A program made the position numbers and the translations under genes. Positions 1 to 11,392 of a DNA stretch of 64,000 nt are shown piece by piece; position 1 is the first letter of the stretch, and each line of letters starts with the position of its first letter. This DNA is from Tupaia tana. Taxonomy: Eukaryota; Chordata; Mammalia; Scandentia; Tupaiidae. The DNA is taken from the NCBI GenBank assembly GCA_026018925.1, contig JAKSZU010000018.1, positions 33,017,807 to 33,081,806 on the forward strand, in the 5' to 3' direction. Under the pieces are notes generated by a model. The model saw only the letters and a program-made list of their open reading frames with translations, was not told the origin of the DNA and made no database searches.

Positions 1-130
1 TTGTAAGCAGAGAAGGAAATCCCAAATGTTGGAGATAGGAGTAAGTCAGTAAGTATCCACCTAAATATCATGCAGTGTGCACAAGCCTGTGCCGGGTACT
101 AGCAATGACATAAAAAGGGTCTACCACTAG

Positions 131-647
131 GACCAGCAGATAGAGTAATGGTTACATCACTGGGCTCCCACGTAGTTTACTGCAGTTCGAGTCTCGGACC
201 TCGCAGCTTAAAACTCACATCGGGACCAGCAGTTAGCATAATGGCTATGTCGCTGGACTACCATGCAGTCGACGGTGGTTCGCGTCCCGGAGCCGGTGGC
301 TTAAAATTCATGCCGGGCACATGTGTGTGCATGCCCAAGATCCCAAGAGGAGAATGGAAGAGAAGGGATTGCGGCGTGACCATCCCCCTGGGGGGTGATT
401 TCTCGCTTTCTGTCTCTCTGTCTCTCTCTGTCTGTCTGGCGAGCGCACGCGCCCTATAGCAAAAACCTCTCCAAAAAAAAACTCACATCAGGTGCGTATG
501 TGTGTGTCCAAAATCCCGAGGGGAGAATAGAGAAGGGATTGTGGTATGGCCCTCCCCTGAGGGGGGGGGGGGGGGGGGATTTGTAACTTTCTGTCTCTCT
601 GACAAGTGTAGACACCGTATGGCGAAAAATTTCTCTTAAAAAAAAAA
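131..647 (+). mobile_element. Long-form tRNA-SINE, interrupted by a younger SINE
   Basis: The head starts at 131, with a box B-like GTTCGAGTCTC near 187. The element is split at 222 and resumes at 478 (CTCACATCAGGTGCG), ending in a short A tail near 647. The second half carries an expanded G run (about 562-580). The break is explained by the copy at 222-477; the 12-bp AAAACTCACATC is present on both sides (210-221 and 478-489). Confidence 0.9.
222..477 (+). mobile_element. Young long-form tRNA-SINE nested in an older copy
   Basis: A full-length copy with head, CCCAAGATCCC body, CCCCCTGGGGGG block, CT tract and GCCCTATAGCAAAAACCTCTCC end. It keeps many CpGs (GTCGACGG, TTCGCGTCCCGG, GAGCGCACGCGCC), which suggests a recent insertion. 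Its 12-bp target duplication lies in the TTAAAACTCAC segment of the host SINE, a good L1-endonuclease site. Confidence 0.92.
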
Positions 648-1128
648 TTAATATCTCCTTATAGCAGCTAATAAGAATCAATTGAGTATTTACGATACTA
701 AGTGCCTTGCCCTATATTAATTAACTTAATCTCACATCAATCCAGTGAAAAATCCAACTAGAATTTCAGACACTATAAAAAAATATGAATCTTATTACAG
801 TAGAATGTCAAAATTCTTATATGAAACTATTACTTTGAGATGATGTCTGAGAGCTCTTTCTATACTTCAGGCCAATGAACAATGTATCCCCTGATTGTTA
901 TTAAATCGTTCAAGATATCTTTAGAACCTGATCTGTAAATGTTACAAAACCTGACCAGTGTATCTAATACATCAAATCACAATAACCAGAAGGAAATTAC
1001 TCTCCTTGATATAACATTAAAATTGAGGAGTCCCATGGGCTTAATAATGGCAGCTTTAAAGGAAGTATCTTCCCTGGCTTAAAAAAAAAAAAAAAAAAAA
1101 AATAAGGTAAGCCTTGCTCCTAAGTAGC

Positions 1129-1163
<35 letters not shown>

Positions 1164-1770
1164 AGATCTTTGATCACAGCATTTTAATAGGAAATTTCAC
1201 AGCAAAAGAGTCAATGAAATCTACTGTCACTGATAAGAAAAATAATTCTAAGAACAAAAGAGTTAGGTTCTCATCGTTAAGGTCAGATTAAGGCAATAGG
1301 CCTGGATTGAGCCATCCATCAGGTAAAATAAATGCTTCTGGACAGTGCCTAGACTAAACAGGGCCAAGAATTCCTAAGAAAAACACCACTTACAACAGTA
1401 AAGGTCAGAACTGAGGCCTGGCCCAGTGGGGAGATGCCCTGTAGCTGCAGGTCTAGAAGGCAACCCTGCAAATTCTCATCAGACGCTTAATCAATATCAT
1501 GCCTTAGGACCTGAACTGCTACTATAAAATCAATATTACCTTTATTTTAAGTAGCAGGAGGAACAATGAGATTATCTTGTTCCTTACAAGTCTGTCATGG
1601 AAAATCTGGCTCATGGTGTGTGTCATCTTTTGCTTTTGCCTGGAAGGAATGTGTTTGTTGGGCTTGGAGACAGCCTTGCAATGAAACCCAGAGACCAGAA
1701 AAGGTGAAGAATAACACTTTAGCTCAGGAAAGCTGGGACCACAAAGTCCATTACCACCTAAAGGAATAAT
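648..1770. other. Non-coding sequence with two poly(A) runs
   Basis: No gene is visible. Runs of A at 1081-1102 and 1132-1160 look like retroposon tails, but I cannot name the upstream bodies. A weak SINE-head-like stretch (GGCCTGGCCCAGTGG...) near 1415-1490 is too degraded to call. Confidence 0.5.
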
Positions 1771-2061
1771 AGGCTCCATGGCACAACAGTAATGTACTAG
1801 TCAAGAGAAGCTGGATCCCACATGGCAACCACGGTTCGAATCCCTGTTCCAGTAAACCTGAAACATGCCAAGCACATGTTCACGAGCACAAATGCCCAAG
1901 ATCTGACAGGGTGGAAGACTGGAGGAAAGGGATCGCAGAGTGACCAGACCCTGTGAGGGATACTCATCTCTCTCTCTTCTTTTCTCTCTCTCCCCCATGC
2001 ACGTACGTGTGCTCTATCATGAGTAAAGAATATACATATATATATATGTAAATAAAATTCA
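1771..2061 (+). mobile_element. Variant C tRNA-SINE
   Basis: The head (GGCTCCATGGCACAACAG...) carries a good box B, GGTTCGAATCCC, near 1833. The body is divergent, with GCCCAAGATCTGACAGG, a CT tract and an end in TCTATCATGAGTAAAG followed by TATA-rich and AATAAA sequence. The same end is found at 14644-14887 and in antisense at 16560-16823. Confidence 0.8.
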
Positions 2062-2510
2062 TGAAGGATGCTTTCACTCATCAGCTACATACTAGATGAC
2101 TCCCAAAATTTCCATTTCCAGCCCTGACCTTCACATTTCCTCTTCTCTACAGCCAATCTGTCAGTAATAATAATAAATGATAAAAAAAAAAAACCACCAG
2201 GTGCGTGTGTATGAACCTCTTGGGCCCCAAACAAGCACCAGGTTGGCGAAAAGAAACCAGAACCTAATTTCACCACAGACCTGCTTTCTCCAGTCTTCTG
2301 ATCTCAGGAAACAATCACAACCTAGTCGTTCAAGCTTTCAGCTGAAAGTTAGTTTTTAACCTGAAATTTATCCTTCATTCCACTTTCAAGTAAACCTGCC
2401 AGTTTTGCCTCCAAAATATACCCTAGCTCATTCCCTGTCCACCTACCTCCATCATCACCACCTGAGTCAAGACATCAGCACATCTCTCTCTGATTTCTGT
2501 CCCAAATTCT
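2062..2510. other. Unassigned non-coding sequence
   Basis: Single-copy-looking DNA with no recognisable gene or repeat. Confidence 0.4.
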
Positions 2511-2606
2511 TCTCCTGGACCTGGTGGTTTTCTCTCTCTCTCTCTCTCTCTTCCCCTCACCCCTCATGAGCACATGTGCCCTACAGTAAATTAAAAAATA
2601 ATAATA
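2511..2606 (+). mobile_element. 5'-truncated tRNA-SINE fragment
   Basis: Begins inside the family at TCCTGGACCTGGTGG and continues through a CT tract, GAGCACATGTGCCCTACAG and TAAATTAAAAAATAATAATA. The head is missing. Confidence 0.75.
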
Positions 2607-2795
2607 GGGGCCAGCAGGTGGCATGGTGATTAGGGGCACTGAACTCTCACATGGTAGACCGTGGTTCGAGTCCTGAACCTAATGGTTTGCTTTCTCACTT
2701 TCTCTCTCTCTCTCACTCTGTCCCTCTCTGGTCAAATTAAAAATAAATACATAAAGTTAAATAAAATAATTCTGAAAATAAATAAAATAATGATA
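2607..2795 (+). mobile_element. Short-form tRNA-SINE
   Basis: GGGGCCAGCAGGTGGCATGG head, box B GGTTCGAGTCC, a CT tract, CTCTGGTCAAATTAAAAATAAA, then an AATAAA-rich tail. It lies immediately upstream of another SINE. Confidence 0.88.
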
Positions 2796-2796
2796 T

Positions 2797-3348
2797 GAGA
2801 CCAGCAGATGGCATAATGGTTACATCACTGGACTCCCACATAGTCAACTGCAATTCAAGTCCCAAACCCAGTGGCTCTAAACTCACAATGGGGAGGACCA
2901 GCAGATGTTGTAATGCTTACATCACTGGATTCCCATGTATTCAACTGAAGTTCGAGTCCTGGACCTGGTGGCTTGAAACACACCGGGAAAGTGTGCATGC
3001 ATGCCCAAGATCCCAGGAGGAGAATGGAGAAGGGATTACAGTGTAGCCATACCTCCTGGAGGGTAGGGGATTTCTCACTTTCTGTCTCTCTGTCTCTCTC
3101 TGTGTCTCCGGTGATTACACATGCCCTATAAAAAAAAGAAAAAACACTCACACTGGGGACGTGTGCATGTGATCAAGATCCCAAGAGGAAAATGAAGAAG
3201 GGACTGTGGTGTGGTCATCCGCATGGGGGGAGGGGTAATTTCTCACTTTCTGTTTTTCTATCTTTCTATGTCTTTCCAGTGAGTGCACACACCTATAGCA
3301 AAAAAAAAATCTCCAAAAAAAAAAAAAAAAAAAAAAGAGAAAGAAAGA
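2797..3348 (+). mobile_element. Long-form tRNA-SINE, interrupted by a second copy
   Basis: The outer element is 2797-2893 plus about 3139-3348. It breaks at CTAAACTCACAATGGGG and resumes at AAACACTCACACTGGGG, so the inner copy entered the same segment of the SINE body as in the 131-647 nest. It ends in a long A-rich tail. Confidence 0.87.
2894..3138 (+). mobile_element. Long-form tRNA-SINE nested in an older copy
   Basis: Complete from GGACCAGCAGATG to CCTATAAAAAAAAG, with an intact box B (GTTCGAGTCCTGG). The imperfect flanking duplication AAACTCACAATGGGGA / AAACACTCACACTGGGGA marks the insertion. Confidence 0.85.
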
Positions 3349-3404
3349 ATCTTAATAATATAATATTACATAATACCATGAAATCTTGGAAGATTTAATA
3401 CTAT

Positions 3405-3638
3405 GGGCCAACTGGTGGCATGGTGGTTAAGGCAGATGGATTCTTCATGGCCAATTATACAGTTCAAGTCCTGAACTTGGCAGCTTGAGAAACACACTGG
3501 GCACATATGTGTGTGTGCCCAAAATCTAAAGGAGAATGAAAAGAAAAAAGGATCACAGCATGGCCATCCTCCATGACTTTCTACCCTCCACCCCTTTCTC
3601 TGAATGTGTCTTCTAGCAAATTAAAAAAAAAAAAAAAA
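3405..3638 (+). mobile_element. Long-form tRNA-SINE, divergent
   Basis: GGGCCAACTGGTGGCATGG head, body GTGCCCAAAATCTAAAGGAG, a reduced CT tract and an A tail. Divergent and CpG-poor, so older than the copy at 222-477. Confidence 0.82.
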
Positions 3639-3744
3639 TGTTTATCACTATAAGATAAATTTACATACTGGGCAAAACAAATTGGCCTAGCATATTTGTT
3701 TTAGCCCTTTTCTATCCTGGAAAATATTAAAAATTCTCTAAATA

Positions 3745-4043
3745 GAGACCAGCAGATGACGTAATGATTATGTCGCGGGATTCCCACAGAGTCGACCACA
3801 GTTCAATTCCTGGACTGGGCAGCTTAAACTCATACCAGGGCATGTGTGCATGCATACCTAAGATCCTGAGAGGAGAATGGAGGAGAAGGGATTGTAGCGT
3901 GGCCATCTCCCCTGGGGGATGATTTCTTGCTTTCTGTCTCTCTCTTATCTTTCTGTCAAGTGCACATGCCCTATAGCAAAACCTCTCTTTAAAAAAAAAA
4001 AAGAAAGAAAGAAAGAAAAAAAGAGAGAGAGAGAGAGAGAAAG
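3745..4043 (+). mobile_element. Long-form tRNA-SINE with target-site duplication
   Basis: Full length, ending in poly(A) that has decayed into (GAAA)n and (GA)n. The duplication TCTCTAAATA flanks it exactly at 3735-3744 and 4044-4053. Confidence 0.92.
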
Positions 4044-4551
4044 TCTCTAAATATATTAGTTTGGATAAATGTCTTCCAAACCCAGCATAAATAGGCAGAC
4101 ACTCCTCCTACTTTGTTAATTTTTCACTGTGGATCATTATGAATGAAATTCACTGCATGCTGATTTAAAATAGCATTCCATGAAAAAAATAAATAAATCA
4201 CATTATCTGAAAGTAAGATCATATTAAGCTTTTGGTTCTTTACTATTCAAGTCTCTATTTTTACAGATAAAAAAATGATGGCTTTTAAAGTATATTAATC
4301 CCGATAAATTGATTAAATTAAAATTTTAAGCTTATGGAAGCAAGAAACCATTTCAGACACTTTCACTATCTTTAAGGCTGATTAAAGCTTCATTCTTAAT
4401 AAGGTTACTGTCTACAAAAGAAACCTTGCTATTGTGGTAAGATACTACAAATAAAAAATCACTAAGTTATAATTCTTCGTTCCCTTCACTTGATCTTAGC
4501 CCAAAGGCCAAGAAGTAATGTATTCACCATTCCCTTATTTTTCTCTTCCTT

Positions 4552-4588
<37 letters not shown>

Positions 4589-5267
4589 CTTTTCTTTCTG
4601 TTTTGCTTCTGAGATCATAGAGTGGTGAGTTGTATGGCATTGGGTTCAACCCAAAACGATAAAAACCCACACACTTTCCTCCCCACCCTAACATGCTCTA
4701 TGGGTGTAAATATTTCATGGTATTACCATCATTCACTCACTGCTTATATTGTCTGATCAAGCCTCTATTTCTGTCTGTTAGATACTCTGGAGGATAGCGT
4801 TTTTTCATGTCTGCTGCTCAGTCACATAAAGCCCCTGCTTCTCAAAGGTTCTTCAAAGTTCAATAATTTATTAAACACTGCGCTGGGGTTGGTAAGCACT
4901 CACAGAAATGCATAACTACAGAATATGTGGAACTATTAAAGAGTTTCTTTAATAAAAAAAGAAAGGTGACTTTAGAGAAAATGACAGCATTGTTACTTAT
5001 ACAAGAGAGGCAGGCTCTGAAATATTGCTGCTATCCTGTGCTAAAAGGCAAGAGCTTAAAATAAACAGGAGTGCCTGTTTACAGGTAAGTCATTAAGCAA
5101 ACCCACTGTGAAATAGGCTACCACAGAAGTCTAAAAGCAGAATTCAAATCCCAGATATCCTCTTCTTCAGTGTAAAATGACTAGTCAGCTCTCCGTTTCT
5201 CCTCTTTCTAAATATAATAGAAAATTTGCAATTTCAATAAAATACTTCTGACGTTGTAGACCAATGA
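4044..5267. other. Non-coding sequence with a (TC)n tract
   Basis: A pure CT dinucleotide repeat lies at about 4554-4588. The rest is AT-rich single-copy-looking sequence with no gene. Confidence 0.5.
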
Positions 5268-5446
5268 TTTTTTTAAGAATTATTTATTTTTAATTTTATT
5301 TATTTATTTATTTGAGATAGAACGTGTGTGCTCACCAGAGAAAGGCGGGGATGGAGAGGAAAGGAAGCCACCAGGACCAGAACTTAAACTATAGTCAGCC
5401 ATGTGGGAGTTCAGCACCTTAACCACCATGCCACCTGCTGGACCCA
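5268..5446 (-). mobile_element. Short-form tRNA-SINE, antisense
   Basis: Reads in reverse as head (GGTCCAGCAGGTGGCATGG), box B region, then TTTATTTATTTA (its A-rich tail). The duplication AGACCAATGA(T/C) flanks it near 5257 and 5446. Confidence 0.9.
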
Positions 5447-6849
5447 GACCAATGACATTTTTAACTTATCCATATTACCCCCAAAGTCTACTTATTCCTT
5501 CCTAGTAATCTCTAAGCCATGGGCTGAAGACATTAAAATACAATCAATTGTAATAGATAAAAAAGGCAATTAAAAATTTAAGTAGCATACTTTGATTAGC
5601 AAATATTAACTAACTCACGTTCTTCGGGAGCTATAGAGAATACTTACACGGACTAAGACATCACTCTGTGTGCACAGAGGCTTCATCATCTAGTCAGGTG
5701 ACAAAGAACACAATAAGGACTTAAGGGTACAACACAAAAAAGTATGAATTCATTGCTAAATTGTACAGTTCCTGAGGGCCGCAATATTTCAGAGAAGGCA
5801 GAAACAAACCAATCTGAGTGGGAGTAGTCAAGGAACACTTTAAGAAGGAAGAAACCATTTTCTACATATTAAATTGTTTTCTCAGTTTGATTTTTAAATA
5901 AACCTTAGGAAAAGAAACTGATTTTCAAACTAATATTGAACACAACAAACCGACTTCCATTTCAATATGGCAAATTCAAAACATGCACTTGGCTCTTTCC
6001 CAGAAACCTCACTGAACTGTCTGTAAAGGAATTAAAACAAAACAACAACAAATCTTCAAGGACCAAGAGAACGGGAGAGAAGATAACAGCAGATGAAAAA
6101 CTGGGGAAAACCAGCAAGAAGTAAGCTCATTTAAACCATCAACTTCAGAAAGGCTCAGGAATTACAGGAACCAAGTATGTCTGAAGACAGGTACATTTCA
6201 GAAAGTGGAGTTGAAAACAAGAAGACTGGTTGGAAGTCTATGAGCAGAAGTTAGATCCCAGATCCTTACTCTCAGCCTCAATAAAGAGGCAACTATCACA
6301 TCCCTGACCAAGCTAAAGACGAGTTTCAATGCCCGGAGCAGTCGGCCCAGGGAGGCCAACTTAGAGTACCATGCTTAGCTGAGGACACAAGTGAGAGTAT
6401 GTCAGCTCTTAGGGCCTTCTCTTTTTCTCTGAGGATCTGAAATTTTAGGATGAAGTTCCTCAGTGACGTTATTTTTCATCCCAAATGTTTCATCATTTTC
6501 ATCCCTTGCTACACACTCAGTATGCCCTACTGATCTGAAAACATGTGTCTTTTAGGTCAAGGCAATTAACTCATATTGTTTCTTTGATCATTTCATCTCT
6601 TCTTATATTTTGCTTCCATTCTGTAACTCCTAGAGTTAAATACTGGACCATGTAAACTGATCCTCTAATATCACAAGTCTTTTATTTTCCATTGCTTTGT
6701 GTTTTTTGTTCTTTCTGGGAAAATGTCTTTCGTCACTGAACTTGAAGAAATTTTCTAAATCTTCTTCATTTTCTGAAACTTCCGTTAAAAGATTTATTCC
6801 TCCTATTATACTTTCCATTTCCAAAAGTTCTTTCTTATTTTCTAAATAT
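5447..6849. other. Unassigned non-coding sequence
   Basis: No gene and no repeat that I can name with confidence. 5620-5870 has a weak L2-like flavour. Open frames here are short and lack codon-like composition. Confidence 0.4.
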
Positions 6850-7380
6850 TCCTTTTTTAATGGTCTGTAATGAAAAGTTTCAAGCACATAAAAGTAGAAA
6901 GAACTGTGTAACAAACCTTCGCACACATTATATAGCTTCAAGGACTATTAACATTTTGCCAATCTTATTTCATCTATTCCCCACCCTACCTTTTTTCCTA
7001 CATTATTTCAGAGTAAATCCCAGACATCATAATATTTCAATTATAATTCTTTGGTATGGATATCTAGTACATAAAGACAGCATTTTTAAATATACATACA
7101 TATATATATAAAATTATATCATTACAATTAACAAAATCAACAGTTCAATGTTCCATTTTATTACTATCTTGTTCCCGTTTTATGTAATACCCAATTATCT
7201 AAGAATATTAATTACAATTTGTTTGAAGTTTTGAAATTGTCTTCTGATCTCCACATTGTTGTATTTCTCTGAGTTCCTTTTCTTCTGTTTCTTTGCTTTG
7301 TATTCTGTCATTGCTGTTTGATGTATTTTTCAATGTCTGATGAGCCTTGCCTAACAGTTCATAATTTTAAAAAACATATA
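6850..7380. mobile_element. Old LINE-1 relic
   Basis: Matches the remembered mammalian L1M segment with phrases such as AGTAAATCCCAGACATCATA and TTTCATCTATTCCCCACCC. Divergent and without open frames. I could not fix its orientation with certainty. Confidence 0.55.
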
Positions 7381-7704
7381 CAAAACAGATCAGAAGATGA
7401 ATATGCAGAAAGTAGCTTAGTTTGTTAAGTGATAGGCCTCACTCTAGGGTGATATGTTGAAAATCTGGCCTTTTCTTCAGATATCCCCAAATATCAACCT
7501 ATGTATTTTTCACTGTGATGACTGGCTTCCCTGAAGAGGAATCTTCTCGTCTCCTTTTCTGTTACAATGGTTACATAACCTTTTCAAATAATAAAGGTCA
7601 CAAAAGACAGGCCCTCCATTCCTTCCAGCCTATACATGGTATATTTGGACCACATGGGTTTTAAACTTCAATTAGTAGGTAGTTCTTAAAAATTAGGAGC
7701 TTTC

Positions 7705-7991
7705 AGGCCGGCGGGTGGGGTAGTGATTAAAGCACTGGACTCCCACGTGGTTGATTGCGGTTAGAGTCCCAGACCCAGTTGGAGTCCCAGACCCCGCAGC
7801 TTGAGATTCACACAGAGCACATGTGCATGAGGGCCCAGAATCTCAAGAGGAGAATGAAGGAGATAGGACTGTGGCATGGCCATTTCCCCCTGGGGGTGAG
7901 TTCTCACCTTCTGTCTCTCCGTCTCTCTCTGTCTCTCCAGCAAGTGCACATGCCCTATAGCAAAAATCCATTTAAATTAAAAAATAAAAAA
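7705..7991 (+). mobile_element. Long-form tRNA-SINE with an internal duplication
   Basis: GGCCGGCGGGTGGGGTAGTG head through CCTATAGCAAAAATCC and an A-rich tail. Just after box B, the phrase GAGTCCCAGACCC occurs twice in tandem, so the middle of this copy is about 18 bp longer than its relatives. Confidence 0.87.
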
Positions 7992-8688
7992 CTACCAAAT
8001 ATAAACCCATATTTTCAACTTCTGAAAATCAGAATATCTGCAAACATTGGGCTCACACTGACACACTGAATTTGAGTTCCTGAGGTGCCATATGCACTTA
8101 TTTCAATACTGGCAACACCAATTGCTGCTATCTCCCCTACACCAAGAAAGAGTTTCAGTTTTCATTAATCATCTTACAACTGCCTATTAGGTTGGCAAAA
8201 TTTAAGACTCCTGTTGTGTAATGAAATGTGTCTGCTCAAGAGAAAAGACATTTGTGAAATACACCTTGCTTAATTTTACTTGTTATCCTGACAATAGGCT
8301 GAATAATCCAATAGAACAGTCAGACAAAGCAAACACATCACAGCATTCTCCAGCAACTGACAAGTGGAACATTGTATATTTCACACCCTGAAAATAAATA
8401 GCACTGGACCATCTAAGTACCCTCACCAGAACCAGCTCTTCTCAAAGGATCATATGCCAGATTTTGGCTGCATAAGATGGAAAGAAAGAGAGAAGAAGGA
8501 ACTGGGATTTGACCTTTGCACTGGTACAGGAAAAGGAAATTAGTAAGAATGCTTTTTCTCCACCAAAAGGCAGACAAATTATGCTTCATAAGAGTAAAGA
8601 TGGATCAAGTTCTGAATTCACAGAGTTATATTAATAAAAGTCTCCAAGGCTCTTTTCTTAAATAATGCATGAGTATTTTATATGGGGG
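7992..8688. other. Unassigned non-coding sequence
   Basis: No gene or clear repeat seen. Confidence 0.4.
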
Positions 8689-8822
8689 GAGGGGTCTTCA
8701 AAAAAAGTTCATGAAAAATTGTATACTATGAAAAAAAAAACTATGCATGGATTTCAAAAATAGTTGCACCAAATTAACATGGACTTTAATTCCATTTTTC
8801 CACAAACTTTTTGAAGTACCTT
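8689..8822. mobile_element. Mariner-type miniature element (HSMAR2-like ends)
   Basis: A short internally deleted element with terminal inverted repeats: GGGGTCTTCAAAAAAAGTTC on the left, and CAAACTTTTTGAAGTACC on the right reading as its complement. The centre carries ATGCATGGATTTCAAAAAT. No transposase is encoded. Relatives occur at 15993-16562 (split), 51027-51167 and 56454-56600. A (CATA)n tract follows directly. Confidence 0.75.
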
Positions 8823-9010
8823 CATACATACATACATTATGTATATATGGGTTCATCATCTATATATTTATGTACATATATATGAATGACATGGCTAAGC
8901 TTAGCAAACACATCACAGAAATTCCTAGAAGTTTCAACCCTAGACAGGTTAGATGTGTCCAAATGATTTTCTGAAACATAATCAACCTTTAAAAACATTG
9001 TGACATTAAA

Positions 9011-9235
9011 GAGATCTATGATACAGCATGGTGACTATAGTTAATAACAATGAAATGCACACTTGAAAATTGCTAAGAAAATTTTAAGCATTCTCACCAC
9101 AATAAAGTACACAACGTAACGCACATATGAGTTTGAGTTATTCTACAACGCACGTGTCAAAACACTGTACTGTACATCATAAATACATATAATTCTTATT
9201 TGTCAACTTGAAAGATAATTTTTTAAAATATCCAA
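9011..9235 (+). mobile_element. LINE-1 3' end fragment
   Basis: ATACAGCATGGTGACTATAGTTAATAA, TTGAAAATTGCTAAGA and TTCTCACCAC are typical of the 3' untranslated end of older mammalian L1 (L1MA/L1MB-like). No coding part remains. Confidence 0.75.
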
Positions 9236-9665
9236 GGATGATCTATTTTTAATGATTAGAAATACAGGCTTCACCCAGTGTCAGGCTTCAAAGTCATCTC
9301 TGTGACTCTTAGCCATATACCTATTAGCTAAAAACAACAATCCTACAAAACTTGCTTTCAGATTAACAGCCCTGTCATTTATCCTTTAAATGTTTATCTC
9401 CTTTGGTCACAATTTTATTGTAGTTAAACAGCAACCAGTGTGTGACCAAAAGCATTCAAATGCTTTGAGTACACAAAGAGCGCACTGTTCTTTTTCCAGC
9501 TGAATGGACTTTTACTCCTGTGAACAAAAGACAAGATCCTGCTATTCTTCAAATTAAAAGGCAAGAAACAGCACGGAAGAAAACTGCACAGAAAACCTCT
9601 CTCTGGGTTCACTTTATAAATCTTAACGTAACAGTGAACCAAACAGTTGCTTTTCTCTTTCCCAA

Positions 9666-9668
<3 letters not shown>

Positions 9669-9709
<41 letters not shown>
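9669..9709 (+). repeat. Poly(A) tract, 41 bp
   Basis: An uninterrupted run of A. It may be a retroposon tail, but the sequence upstream (9240-9668) has no body I recognise. In translation it gives a poly-lysine frame that is not a gene. Confidence 0.85.
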
Positions 9710-9712
<3 letters not shown>

Positions 9713-10184
9713 TAAAAAAACAATTACACAGCTCAGCATCTCTTTTAAACCTCTCTTTAAAAAAAATCATTTAATAATAATCTGCAACGCATTCTAGCTA
9801 CTATAGTACATATCATCTAACAGAGATACTAGAGGAAAGATGGTCTCTTGCAAACATTATGACCAGAATCAAAAGTCTGCCAAAACATAAACGGCAGTAT
9901 CATGCAAGGAACCGGAAGGCACTGAATAAAGACCTGACATTTGAAACCTGAAATTTTAAAAAAGCTCCCTAAGGCCTTAAGGAAGCAGATGAAGTTAAAT
10001 CCCTAAGGCCTTCTAATAATCTAAGAAAAGAAGCTGTCACTGCCACCAACACGTAAGGTGGTAAGGGTTCCCTGACCTAACCCTTACAGAAAGCCATTAT
10101 GATCAGTCCTGGTTATCATCTTCCTAAAAGTGTTATTTTCTGCTCTAGCTTTCTTGTTAATCTCGCTCTCATACATCTCTTTTA
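9710..10184. other. Unassigned non-coding sequence
   Basis: No gene or repeat recognised. Confidence 0.4.
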
Positions 10185-10476
10185 TTTTTATTTTTTTTAT
10201 TTTAGAGAACTTTTTTTTTTTTTTTTTTTTTTGGCTATAGGGCACATGTGCTCATCAGAGAGACAGAGAGACAGAAAATGAGAAATCACCCCCCCCCCCC
10301 CCCCGCAGGGGAAGGGGATGACCACACCACAGTCCCTTCTCCTCCATTCTCCTCTCAGGATTTTGGGCATGCATGCACAAGCGCCCAGTGTGAGTTTTAA
10401 GCTGCCAGGTCCAGGGCTCAAACCACCGTTAATGATGAGGAGTCCAGCAACATAACATTACATCATTTGCCAGTCC
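10185..10476 (-). mobile_element. Long-form tRNA-SINE, antisense
   Basis: The poly(T) start is the tail in reverse, followed by a complete body. The CCCCCTGGGGG block has expanded into a C run at 10288-10305. The duplication CTCATACATCT flanks it at 10168-10178 and 10477-10487. Confidence 0.93.
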
Positions 10477-10660
10477 CTCATACATCTTTTATTGTAATAT
10501 ACCTCTCAAGCCTTTAGTTCTCACATATATTTTTGTATTATCTTCAAGGTAGATATAAATGCTATAATTGGTTGGAGTCAAAAGAGGGAGTGAGAGCAAT
10601 CTGTTTAACTTTTGTTATTAATATCTAAGATAGAACAGAGAAATCTAAAGATGTGGGATT

Positions 10661-10742
10661 TATTGGGTTGTCGGGAAAGTCATGACGCATTTTTGCATAG
10701 AAAAACAGAAAAATACATCATGACTTTCTCAATGACCTAATA
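10661..10742. mobile_element. 80-bp mariner-type miniature element
   Basis: Bounded by TA dinucleotides. Terminal inverted repeats of about 30 bp read TTGGGTTGTCGGGAAAGTC on the left and, complemented on the right, TTAGGTCATTGAGAAAGTC. The middle is only ATTTTTGCATAGAAAAACAG. It encodes nothing. A second copy lies at 25012-25095. Confidence 0.8.
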
Positions 10743-11128
10743 CTTTCCTCTTATCCAATGTATAGAAATAGTATATTATCTAGGTTTAGTTTTGCCTCCA
10801 ACTAATGAAAAATCCAAAGAAATAGTGGCTTAACCAAGCTGGTATGGTGGCTGTCATAAAGTCCTCAGAGACTCAAGTCCCTCCTAACTCACCATTCTAA
10901 GGACTGTCCCTCACCTTCAAGACCCAAATGGCAGCATTTACATTCCTGGCAGCAGGATAAAAAGAAAGCAATAAAAAAAGGCAAAGGGCACACAATAGCT
11001 TTAGTTTAAGGAAACATCCCTCAAACTCACAGGATGGTCACTTAGCCACGTGATCACACGTACCTACAAGGGAGACTGGGAAATGCTATCTGCACCTTGA
11101 GCAGCTAACTGTCCTGAAAAGTATGTAA
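10743..11128. other. Unassigned non-coding sequence
   Basis: No gene or clear repeat seen. Confidence 0.4.
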
Positions 11129-11380
11129 CAGAGGTACCAGCAGTTAGCATAATGGCTATGTCGCTGGACTCCCATGTAGTCTGGTTTGTGTCCCGGACCC
11201 GGTGTCACGCCGGGCTTGTGTGCGTGCATGCCCAAGACCCCGAGAGGAGAATGGAGGAGAAGGGATTGCGGCATGGCCATCCCCCCTGGGAGGTGATTTC
11301 TCGCTTTCTGTCTGTCTCTCTCTGTCTGGCGAGCGCACGCGCCCTATAGCAACAACCTCTCAAAAAAGAAAAAGAAAAAA
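11129..11380 (+). mobile_element. Young long-form tRNA-SINE with a shortened middle
   Basis: CpG-rich, with box A-like TTAGCATAATGG. The stretch GTAGTCTGGTTTGTGTCCCGG lacks part of the usual box B region, and the GGCTTAAAACTC segment is also missing. The duplication AAAAGTAT(G/T)TAA lies at 11117-11128 and 11381-11392. Confidence 0.88.
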
Positions 11381-11392
11381 AAAAGTATTTAA

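Noticed and set aside
9520-9774. 84-codon frame with a long poly-lysine stretch
   Set aside because: The lysines are a translated 41-bp poly(A) run.
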